A stretch of DNA of 64,000 nucleotides, taken from NCBI RefSeq assembly GCF_003073045.1, contig NC_037595.1:13384074-13448073 (forward strand), written 5' to 3'. The notes under the pieces were generated by a model that searched no databases, was not told the DNA's origin, and saw nothing but the letters and a program-made list of their open reading frames with translations. Positions 1-11,900 of the stretch are shown in pieces (position 1 is the first letter of the stretch; each line of letters begins with the position of its first letter). Made by a program: the position numbers and the translations under genes. The DNA is from Pomacea canaliculata. Its lineage: Eukaryota > Mollusca > Gastropoda > Architaenioglossa > Ampullariidae.

Positions 1-736
1 GCAGGAAACAGCCACCAGGGAAACTCTCTAGCGGGACATACAGATGTATAATAAATCTTCCCATGGCCGTGACAGTGTTCTGACAAGAGAACGTGCGCTT
101 ATGTCAAATTTGACACAAACAATTCAGTAAATATGTTACAAAACAAGGATAACAAGGTGTAAACTATGGAACATTGAACATGTGTAGTATGTAGACCTCT
201 GGTCAGACAAATTAAAAACAAAAATCGACAGTTTGTTAAAATTATTTTGTTCAAGCAAAGCCCTATTAAAAATGCTTATATGTCTAACCCCACTTAGTCC
301 TGGTGAGTGATCTAGTGCTATATTAACGTTACAGAGGTAAACACTGATGATCTATTGCGTTGGTGAACTGGTTTGTGGATTTACCTCTGTGTGCCTGAAG
401 GAAACTTACCTTGTCTCTTCTGTGTGTATTTAATGCAGAATAAATAAAGCTGTTCACTAGCCGTCGTCGAGTTAAAAAGTGTGTTTGTCAGGAGGACTCA
501 CTCACACACTTGTCGTTTGTGTCAGATATCGAGTCACGGGTGGAACAAGGAAGTGTATTTGGATGGTCTTGCTGTCACATTCAGAGATAGTCCGGGTGGA
601 AAATATCTGTAGCTGACATTTCGCAGCTAAATTGTGGGAGGCCGTCATTGTACAACACGGGTGTTTGTCACTGAGGTCCTTACACTGACGGGTGGGCTGT
701 CACTGAAACGCACACACTCCGTAGTTGACCTCTGCC
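1..736 (+). promoter_or_regulatory. 5' flank and probable promoter/5' UTR of gene A
   Basis: Non-coding DNA ahead of the ATG at 737. It aligns by eye with the flank of gene B (about 25140-26242). Shared blocks include GTGTAGACCT followed by GGTCAG near 191-207 (25360-25376 in B) and TTTTGTTCAA near 245 (25408 in B). The start sits in the same context, GCCATGGAGTC, in both genes. No clear TATA box or initiator could be assigned, and the transcription start is unknown. The duplicated unit therefore included upstream DNA, so both genes probably began with the same control region. Confidence 0.4.
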
Positions 737-1757
737 ATGGAGTCAGTGCTTTACCCATCTCACCTGTCACGGATTGTAATTCTGCAGGTAAGCCACTTAA
801 CTAAGCCACGAAACTACCTGTTATAAATAGATATGAGGAGACGAATCTGGTATCTCTGTCGTAGACGTCCACCTATCGAAAACTACGAAAAGAGCAAAAT
901 TTTATACTATATATATCTTGCTGTGAAAGAAGAAGTAGCAAGGAGAACGATTTGTCAATGTCTGCGGGAGGGAGGACGACCTCCATGGTGACATCTCTTT
1001 GACCGTCTGAGGATCTATCCATCTTAATGCAAGAACCCGTATTCATCTTGTTCGTGGCATTCTGTCTGTTTGCCACCCTACGTCAACTCTTCTATTTGAC
1101 CCAGAACGTTTTATCAGTAATTTATAATAATTATCAAAAACGTGTTAACGCTGCTATCACTATTTATTAAAACCGATTACATATAAATTTAACAAATTTT
1201 GCAAGACAATAATTTAAACAATATTAGTTTTATTATGTTTCTATCTTTCAGACAATTTTTTCCATATTGCTGTCTACCTGGTATGGGACCCTTAGTGAGG
1301 GTAAGAGTCAATTATATGAAGCAATAAAATAGAATAAAATTAAAATAGTGCATTGATTCATTAATAACAATAGACTGCCAGTTCTGAAGTACTTGTATAA
1401 AGTAAATCTAACGTTCCTGGCTTGTAGTAAACAAAAGTATACTACTGCCTTGCGGTGCACAACTGCTATGACAGATTTATAGTCATGTACATTGAATAAA
1501 AACTGCGTGATATCATCAAGCTACTTTTTAGAATGCATTCCTATCAACGATCAGTCAAATATTTATAGATATTGTGTCGACTAAACCATCATCTCCTACA
1601 ACAGCAGCAACCACAACGACGCCTCCCCCTGCATTCCCAGGACAGACTTGCAACGGACTGAACAAAGATTCCTGTGTAGCCAATGCATTCTGTAACAACA
1701 GCACCATCTGTCAGTGCAACGAGACGTTCTACAGCCTTTACAACTCTTGTGTTTCTA
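737..1757 (+). CDS. Gene A exons 1-3: signal peptide, Thr/Pro linker, first EGF-like module
   Basis: Exon 1 (737-787, starts [17 protein letters not shown]) and exon 2 (1252-1300, [17 protein letters not shown]) together give a hydrophobic N-terminus that fits a secretory signal peptide. Exon 3 (1569-1757) begins with a Ser/Thr/Pro-rich linker, including TTTTPPP, which is likely O-glycosylated. It then carries a six-cysteine EGF-like module with spacing C-x7-C-x5-C-x5-C-x-C-x10-C. The ATG was chosen because it gives the signal peptide, has a good context (GCCATGG) and matches gene B. Exon 3 ends in phase 1, as do the following module exons, so modules can be added or lost without a frameshift. 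Confidence 0.85.
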
Positions 1758-2866
1758 GTGAGTATCGTAACTCTCATTCCAACCTAGAGATATATACAAA
1801 TAAGACTTAGAGCAAACGAAATATTGTAATTAGCAACTCACTAGGTATATTAGACAACCTTTACAAAAAAATGATGTACATTAAAAATCACGGTATGTGC
1901 ATTCAAACTAATGAGGCTTCTGGAGAAGTCTTACATATTATATTATTATTTTTCGTAAAACGCGTATTCAGCTCGCTATTTGACAATGTTACGATTTAAA
2001 AATGATGTAGCGGTCTGTGCGAGTTGTCGCAGTGTCACAGTCACATGTAGTCAGAGTGAGAGTGAGACAGCAAAGAGTTGCAGAAGTGTGTCGCCGATAG
2101 TTTAATTGCTGTGTCAGGCGTGTGTCGCCTTTAGTCAGCGTGTGTCGCTGTGGTCAGAGATGTGAGCGCGTGTCGCTGTTGAAGTAGGAGTCGCTGCTAA
2201 AATAGTCTTAGCGTCTGTTGCTGATTTGCCAGCGTGTACAACACATGGACATTGTTGTACAAACTGTAAAGTTCTAAAATATCTTCGACTGCAAAGACTC
2301 AGTTTCTTGAAGACGTTGGTATAGTAGATTAAAAACCCGAAACGATCCATTGACGACGACATAGGTGCATGGGACTTCGCTACTTCGCTAAATATAATAC
2401 GGAACAATCAATCAACCAAGCTACTTTTCCCATAACAGCAGCCTAGTTCTTTTTCATACCTTCCCCCCTTTTCCGTTTATTGCTTCTTCCCTGCTCGTCT
2501 TCCTTTGGCAAAATCACAATACTCCCAGGTCTTGTTACCTTCTGTATTTGTCTGTTAATACAATTATGTATCATTTCATCGTTCCCATGCTGTTTTTTGT
2601 TGTTTTTTTCAGGGGGTGGGGGGTTGTCCCTCGTATGTTGCCCTTATCGCGTTCTTGTTCATAAGAGACATTTCTTCCCTTCACTTCAGTACCGGTTTTC
2701 TCTTTATTACTCGTCGTCGTTCATGTTATCTCCGTGTCTTTGTCTTGTACTTTATCTTCATTGTTAAATTATCTTTGTTTATATTTCGACCTAATTTTTG
2801 TATTAATCACTGAGTACATATTTCTATATTAATATTCTTCTTCTTCTTCTTCTTCTGATGATGATG

Positions 2867-2902
<36 letters not shown>

Positions 2903-5900
2903 ATGATTCATTTTCATTTTTTACAGAGTTATCTTTCTATCAGAACTAATCTATCCTTCTCTACGCCGTTATGTCCTAACAGATATTCAAAACAATATCT
3001 TTGGGTGGGAAATAGCGCCGTGAAATGGCTGACATCACTCTCAAATGTTCTGACATGTAGGTCACTGTTTTTTCAGAGGCTGCTTTAAATCAGAGCTGCA
3101 ATGATCCTACGTCTTGTAAGGACCCGCAAGCCGTATGTAAGGATGGGCTTTGTCAATGTCAGACTGACTATTACAACAACAAAGGCGCATGTTCTCTTAG
3201 TAAGTACACGTGGTTTGTATCTGGAGTAGCGCGTCTGTTCTTCTTTTATTTAGAAAGAGCAAGCGATTGTTGTAACCATTGAAAATAATAAAATCCTGAG
3301 ATAATTTTCTGCACATGTGAGAAAGCAATGATACACTTTTAAAATACTGGTGGTTTCTATCTTTGCTTCTTTCTTCCTATTTTCACGTTTTACAATACAG
3401 TACAACTTTTATTGAACTAGAAGACAATAAGTAAGCTGCTCACAGACATAATTGTGCGAGATACGTTTTGGATTATGAAGTCACAATGATTTTGAGATGG
3501 TTCATATGTGGTAGAATGTTTATATATTTAAGGGTTTTTTTTATTATACGTCTTGGTTTGCCAAGCTTATGTGCCTTATTACAGCCTTCTTTAACCACCT
3601 CACAAAACTGAAATATCTTTCACTTTTTCGCCTTTAGTTTTTTGTTCCATCATGATTCTACCAGCTTTTTTCCAGCATAACCCGTCGCTCTAGTTTGTGA
3701 ACATAATTGTGGTGCAAGAGTGAAAAGTAAAGACTGACCCTAAGTTGTAGCCAAGCAGTCAGAGCGTGAAACAAATCAGGAAGCGAGAAGAAAGAGATAA
3801 CTGACAAAGGTAGTGCGCGCGAACTTTTCTTGACACCAGAACCACAGCATGTGATGAAACGATTTGTAGTTTCTGTGTATGATAGAACTCTCTCCCTGTC
3901 CATATCCGCCACATGCCCACAATTTAATCCAACAAGAGCTCAAGTGTTGGCCAAGTGAGTAAACATCGTCATGTTTGCTGAAGCGAATTTTAGTTTGCAT
4001 TTCGTCATCTTTACTTTTGGAAAGAAAATGTCATACGAAAGCGAAAGTGAAAATATATTTAGAAATTCGACTTAAATCAGAAACCGATAAATCAGAACTA
4101 GAAAAACTAGTTAATGAGGACAAGAGAAAGAAAGACGAAGAAAAAGAGAGAAAGGAAAAGATAAGAGCGAAGTAAAGACTGTAAACGATGTGCTACAATT
4201 AAGAGAGAAAAGTAATCTCTGTTTCTGTACGCCTTGAAATGGCTGACACCATTCTCAGATTTTCTGACATGTAGGTCTCTGTTTTTTTCAGAGGTTGCTT
4301 TAAATATGAGCTGCAATGATGCTAGTGCCTGTAAGGACCCGCATGCCTATTGTAATGGAGTGTTGTGTCAGTGTCAGAGTGACTATTACAACAACAATGG
4401 CACATGTTCTCTTAGTAAGTACACGTGGTTTGGTATCTGGAGGCTCGCGTGTATTTTTCTTTTATTATGAAAGTTACGTGAGACATCTAGAAAAAGCAAG
4501 CGATTGTTATAACCATTGAGAATAATAAAATCCTGAGATAATTTTCTAAACATGTGAAAAAGCAATGACACATCTTTGAACTACTGGTGGTACCCACCTT
4601 TCTATCTTTGCTTTTTTCTTTCTATTTTCTTTCACGTTTTACAATACAGTACAACTTTTATTGACTCAGACGACAATAATTAAGTACGCTGCTCACAGAC
4701 ATAACTGTACAAGATAAGTTTGTATAGACTCTAAAGACCACTTGGGATTATGAAGTAGCAATGATATCTTTTTTAGATGGTTCATATCTCTGTCAAGCTT
4801 GTGCTCAACACATAGTAGCAGTGCTTTTAAAACTAAATGTTTTCGAAAATGTCAACGTTCCTGCTTCTACTAAAGTCATACAGAACCATATAATGCTCTC
4901 CCTGATCTTTCTGGTTTTCCAGACACTTTTGACACTTGGATTATGACAACGGAGAATAAAGTTAATAATTATAAATGGTACGAAAAGATCCTTTCTATAC
5001 CTGACAGTAAATTTATAAAGAAGAGACACTGAGCATAGGAACTAAATTATAAGAATGTAAATATCAGAATTAGTACATAAGAAGTCGATAGATTTGGGGT
5101 ATTCTGCACGTAAACACACCATTCTCAAATATTCTGACATGTAGGTCTCTGTTTTTTCAGAGGTTGCTTTAAATGGTAGCTGCAATGATCCTAGTGCCTG
5201 TAAGGACCCACATGCCTATTGTATTGGAGGGTTGTGTCAGTGTCAGAGTGACTATTACAACAACAACGGCGCATGTTCTCTTAGTAAGTACACGTGGTTT
5301 TGTATCTGGATGCGCGCGTGTATTCTTAATTCTCTTTTGTTATGTAAGTGAAGTTAGAGCAAGCGATTGTTGTAAGCATTGAGAATAATAAAATCCTGAG
5401 ATAACTTCTGCTCATGTGAGAAAGCTATAATACATTTTTAATGTAATAGTGGTACCCATTTTTCTATCTTTGTTTCCTCTTTTCTATTTTCGTTTACGTT
5501 TTACAATACAGTACACATTTTGTTGACATATAGGACAATAAGTAAGCTGCTCACTCAGTTATAATTGTGAGACATAAATTTATGTAAGCTCTAAAGACCA
5601 CTTGGGATTATAATTCCCGGAAAGATAACATTATCAAGTGACAAGAAAATGACAGTGTCAGAGAGCTGACACAAGTGATGATAGGTAGTCATTTCCCCCA
5701 AGCTCATTCACGATGGAAAAAAGGTCTTTCTTTTTTCATCTTTACCTAAATATCACAGAATTATGCGAACACATCATTCTGAACTTTCCTGACTTGTAAG
5801 TCTCTTTGTTTTCAGAGGTTGCTTTAAATGGGAGCTGCAATGATCCTAGTGCCTGTAAGGACCCACATGCCTATTGTAATGGAGGGCTGTGTCTGTGTCA

Positions 5901-8900
5901 GACTGACTATTACAACAACAACGGCAATTGTTCTCTTAGTAAGTACACGTGGTTTTGTATCTGGAGGCTTCTTTTATTGTGAAAGTGAAGTGAGACATCT
6001 AGAAAGAGCAAGCGTTTGTTGTAACCATTGAGAATAATTAAATCTTTAGATAATTGTCGACACATGTCAGAAAGCAGTAATACATCTTTGAAATAGTGGT
6101 GGTACCCACTTTTCTTTTTTATTTTTTTAACACCGCAGTACAACTTTTATTGACCTATAATATAACAAGGAAGCTGCTCACACAGGTATAACTACTCAGT
6201 GACACCCGCACTTGTGCGAGATAAGCAGGGATGGGCAAGCTACTTTTAATTTGTAGCCGGCTAGGCTACAGCTACTTTTTTTCAAAACGTAGCCAGCTAC
6301 ACTACAGCTACAATTTTCCAAAACGTAGCCAGCTACTTTGGGCTACTTTTAAAATGTAGCCAGCTTCTTTTGGCTACTTTTAAAAGCGTGATGTTATAAC
6401 AAGTTAGCTGTAGCCAGCTGGCTGTAGCAACATACACAAACATCAAACATACACACTAAACACTATTACTTGCTTTACAAAGTTTTTATTATAATAATGA
6501 AACGGAGAACTGCGATATACCGACAATTTTATTTAGTGAATCCATAAATGCTTTCATTCATTCCTTGCACCCTTCCTCCCCCGGCCTTTTTCACACAATA
6601 AGTACACGTATTTTACGATTATATTAAACATTTCTGGATCTTTTTCCTCATCCTGTTTTAGTGACAAAAGAAATTATTTAAGTTTTCCGATAAACATTTG
6701 TTTTCTATAACTATTTGTTCCCTATTACTTAGAAATGAAAACTAAACAGATGCTTAAGTATCAGGTACCTGGTGGAATTTTCAATAAGTTAGGTTATGTG
6801 GTGATGAAAAATGTCAACCTCTTATCAATACTGTGAAAATGAACAACAGACCATTGAAATAAATGAGTTTGCATGGAATATAAGTAAAACACTGCTTAAT
6901 CTAATTTAGGCAAGCAGATCATAAGGCATTTTTTTCTAACACTGACACTGAAAACAAAGAAAGGAACACAAACTAATTGTTTCCAAAAGCTGATAGGGTG
7001 AAAAGTATAGTCCTGGCATACTAGAATAGACTTTAATTATATAGTAGGATGTCAAATGTAGCATATAAACGCTGAAATATGTTTTTCAAAAATGATCTGA
7101 TACAAGATATATTTATTTTAAATCTTTAAGCTTGAATTTCTCTGTTTGTCGTTTTTGACATCCAGTCCTAAACTATAAAAACATATTTCTCAAGATTGGC
7201 TTGTGCTACAGCAGTACAATTTTGCAATTTTGTTTAGAAATGCATAAGCTACAAAGTGATGCATTTGAGAATATGGTATAAACATTACTTGTGATAAAAT
7301 TAACATTTTTCTAAATATTTTCTAAATATTTAATTGCCACATTCACACTGAGTCGGGGGGTACCATGTCTGATTTTTTATATCTCCTAGAAATCTTGAGA
7401 TATCAAAACGTCTTATGCATCAGTTTTCTTATCAGTGCCTCTAGTTTACAAAAAATACAAAACCTTTGGTATATGACTTATGGTATTGTGTAAATTTGTT
7501 TCTTAAATGCTTGTACGTTTTGAAACAAAATCGTTGATTAAAGTCACAATTTTCACTTTAGGTACTCAAAAACAGTTTTAAAGTGCTATATTTATGTTAT
7601 TTTGTTACTCTATATTTAAAAACCCTTAAAGATATTTAAAATATGGATTTTAATTTTTGGAGTAACCTTAAAACAAATCTACATGCTTTCAGTCCTTCAT
7701 AGAATTGAATTTGACCAGAACTTTGGCCTCGAAGTTGCTGTCTGTCACCCTAGTGCGCAGCTTTGTCATGATAAGTCCTGCCAGACTGAACTATCTCTCA
7801 ACCGCAGCACTGCTTGGCAAGACGGTGTTGGTGCGCAAATAAATTTGTTTGACCGTGGGATATTTGTCCAGTTCACTGACATTCTGTGACAATCCAGACA
7901 TCAGGAAGGTAGTTGTCTCAGGGGTGCCGGTAACGTCTTGTTCGTTGAGTACTTTTTCGTGCTGCCGCACCCATTCTTGCATTTGAAACTATAGCCACAT
8001 TTTGTGGCTTCGCAAAATGTAAAAAATTTCAAATAAGGCTGGAAATTGATGGGTACGTCCATCTTCGTTTTTCAAATCGCTCCCGCCACATGGAGGACAC
8101 AGTACTTCCGGTTACTGAGCGTGCGAGACACGTGGGTGTCTGGCTGTCACAAGACACCGAGCAGTGAGAGCAGTATACGTCTGTCGTCGTCTTGCTGACA
8201 CGCTGTCGACGAATGGTCGTGTAACCAACACGTCAAATGGCTACGTAGAGTGGCTGTCGTACCTGAAATAACAGAGATTGAATTCCACACTGAAGTTTTC
8301 TTTAATTCAGTATCTTTTTCTCAGCAGCTGGCCTAACTTCTCTCTCTCTCTCCAATTCACAAAGAGGTCCCACACCACTGTCAGCTGCTATTTATTCTCC
8401 CTCCCCTCGAACATTCTAGCACAGACATTCTATTTCGTCGCAATAAAGACATTTTTGAACATCGCTACATTGTTGAACATCATTTCCTCCCTCACACAAA
8501 GACATTCTATCTTTTACATTGCTGCCGTGCTGAACATTCTGGAATATAGATGCAAATCTACAACCCAAAGACATTATACTTTGTACACTACTAGAGTGCT
8601 ACAGTCGTGAAAGTAGCCAACATGTAGCCAAGCTACAGCTACTCCCCATCCCTGGAGATAAGTTTATGGTCTCGAAAGACTACCTGGGATTATGAAGTCG
8701 CAATGTCTTTGAGATGGTCCATGTATGTTTCAAACTGGTGGTCAACACATAATAACAGCATTCATAAAACTAAAACCTTTTCGGCAATGCCAACATTTAT
8801 GCCTCTTCCAAAGTCACATAGAACCAAAATCAAAAGAAGAATGTACTGCCTGGTCTACTGTAAGGATTTGATACTTGGACCATGAAAACAAAGTTTTAAA

Positions 8901-11900
8901 ATAAATAAAGACCAGAGTAAAGATTGTCACTTTAGCAGTACCCTTTATTAGGGAGGTATCAAATTCCCTCATAATGCCTAGGGCTGTGGGGTCTGTATAG
9001 GCAACGAGACATGTTTTTGCCAGCGAATAAATAGTTTCTTACTTTGGATATGGGTTTGTTAAAACAGCCATTATTAAATGCATCATGTATTTGTTTAAAA
9101 TGTTAGGGCTTGGATACGGAGAAGTTTGTAATCCTGCAGTTGTCAACATGTGCAACCAGCTTCTGACCTGTCGCAGTCCTACAAACAGGTGTTTGTGTCC
9201 AAACGGCTCCTTCAGATACAACAACACGTGCTACTCAGGTGAGGAAAGAAAGAGAGTTTATTGTTTGTTTTTGTGCTTTGTGCTGTGTGTGCGTGCATGC
9301 GCAGTCATTTAAAAAATCCTCCTAGCAAATATGTATGGCGTACATAAGTAAAACATTTCCCTTTCAAGAAATCATTTTGATTTCAAACCCTTCCGTCTAT
9401 TCTTTACACACACACACACCCAGACATTCTCTTTTACTTGAAGTAAATAAACAGTATATCCCTTCTACTATCTACGTGTCTAAATTTATTCTGAGAACAC
9501 ACAATGTCACACGAAATGTACTGTACTAAATTCGTTTACACCTACGTTGGTTGCTATTACAATTAATTTAAAGTTGTTAGTGAGAAGAGGGAGGGTGTTA
9601 TACATTGTTTTAGTGTCCTCGTCCTCTCAAAACGGGTTGTAATATATGCAATTTATGCTACTTGAGCTTGTTTGTTTATTATAATTTCTTTTTCTTGCTA
9701 TTTTCTTCAGTGGAACAGTTAAAGGTAGCGGAGATAAAAAGCACTTTCGAGGAAACATCTCTCAATCTAACATGGAAGTCCCCCAATCTGGGTGCGAACT
9801 TCAGTTACAATGTGTCTCTCAACAATGGAAGGAGTAACGGGGTGACTGCACCATCAACAAGATTTGAGGGTTTAGCACCTGGAACACTCTACACAGCCAG
9901 TGTCGTTGCAAGCGTTGTGAGAGACCCGGGCTACGGTAACACTGAAGTGGAATCTTCACCTGATGTCTCCAACAGTTTTTATACGAGTGAGTGTCAAACA
10001 GTGCATGATTATTTTTGTTTAAAACGTAGAACCGATTGATATTTTGTATTGCTGGTGGGAGACATTGTCGTCGAGGGAGTAACTTCATAATCGCGAATAA
10101 TAAAATCACTGAGAAAAATTATTTTTCATGAGCCTTGATTATACTTTATCTCTCTCTCTATCAAACACACACACACATCTAACATGGTTGATGCTTTTTC
10201 TTTCATTCCAGAGCCCGCTATGCCCGGTCCTCTAAGTACAAATGTTTATTTGGGTCCAGACGTCAACCTTACATTCACAAAGTCTGCCGGAGTTGTGGAT
10301 TTCTACATTGTTACTGTAACACAGCGCGAGTCAAGTAGACTGTGGACAAAGAACATCAGCTCAGAACACGTCGAGCTCGCTAATCAGACGGCTGGAGCAT
10401 ATTACGATGTAACAATGGTAGCCTACAGTGGTGGCATTAGCAGTAATACCCGGACTGCAACCTACCGGGTGGAAGTTGACGGTAAGAAATATTTTATGGG
10501 TTTAACATAAGAAACGGTTTGGTTTTCGTTTATGTGTAATAGTTCTTTTCAAAACAAATACACGTGTTATTGTCGTAAAAGCCATCGATTTCTATGATTA
10601 TTTTGGTCAGATATAATTGGCCTTGCTAATTATACTTATTGACTATTGTAATAAACTTCGTTTAACTCAAAGAGTCAACACCAAAGTAAGGCAAAATGTG
10701 CATGATAAGTTTAGAAGACCCCCCCCCCCAAAAAAAAAAAAGAATCATCGCCTCACAAAAGCTAAAAAAAAAAAAATTATCTTAGAATCGAGAAACAAAG
10801 ATGATCACTTAAAATGGCAGATAGAAATGGTATATAGACAAAAAACGTATTGTTTTTGTTGCGTTTTATATTGCGTTTATGAATATAAAAATAGTCTGCT
10901 AATTTATGATGATACTGACTCACGACACAAACCATTGTTGTCCAACCAATTTTTTGAAGATTTTCGCGGTTCAAGTACATAGATTATCACGTCCGTCACT
11001 CACTTGTGATAATTTGACATTGAACAAATCACAAAGATTGCCTGGGAGGGTCAGTCGTACTAATTGAACGTGTTCTCTTTGCTACTGACCTCCGACATTC
11101 ACGTTTTAAAAACTAGTTGTTATCGCTACTGTTCAAAATTTACTGCCAATAAATCTTGTACATGAAGTTTGCTAAATTATTATCTGAGATGTATCGCTGT
11201 GTTCAGTTGCTGGGGAAGTCACACAGTTAACTGTGACTCAGCCAGAAAGCAGATGGGTCTATGTGAAATGGAGACGCCCGACAAATCCAAACGGAGAAAT
11301 ACTGGGCTACACTGTGACAGTCACTCGTTTGAACAACTCAACTTGTGTCTCAGGAGTCGCTGTTGTATGTTCAAACTGCAGCGAACTGGTATGTTACACG
11401 GCGTGGATGTTTCTGTGTCTCCAACAATATTTGTTATTCACCAAATTTAAAACAAAAATTTACATCTCGAGCACTGCTTTTTAGTTTGTCTTGACACTTT
11501 TTGTTATACATTGTTGTGAAATTATGCGACTGGTGCAACCGTATAATGTGTAGTTCCTGACCAGATGCTTCATGCTAAGCTGTCCATTTGCTCGATTGCA
11601 AAGTTTTATCTATCTGAGACAGTTCTCGCTCTCACGATATAGTGGAATGGTATGAAATTTACTTCATATTTTGAAGATTTTCATCCTACCTAGAATCGAT
11701 GTTGTACAAACCCAATGTGCATCGTTTTTCGTGATTGTTTCGCTGAAATCAATAAACCTACTGGTACTAGACAGGGTGAAATCAATGAAAATATTACAGT
11801 ACTAGACACGGTGCTTGCCTCACAACAGGCCAAGTCTGCCAAATTTTTCCCTACGACTCTCCAAAGTTGCGATATGATTGGTTATGACGTCACTACAACG

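Larger units (their letters stand above)
3000..6200 (+). repeat. Tandem array of EGF exon-plus-intron units in gene A
   Basis: Four units centred on the exons at 3077, 4292, 5161 and 5816 share upstream sequence (CTGACATGTAGGTC or close variants before the acceptor) and downstream sequence (GTAAGTACACGTGG, GAGAATAATAAAATC, and a later ACAATACAGTACA segment). Units are roughly 0.65-1.2 kb apart. Equivalent units are found in gene B at about 37070-37480, 38430-38960 and 39440-39840. Unequal exchange between units would explain the different module numbers in the two genes. Confidence 0.7.

Noticed and set aside
3975-4175. Lys/Glu-rich open frame ([11 protein letters not shown] end)
   Set aside because: Related sequence recurs in the introns around 36890-36960, 38255-38320 and 39160-39270 with broken frames; it is part of the repeated intron unit, not an exon.
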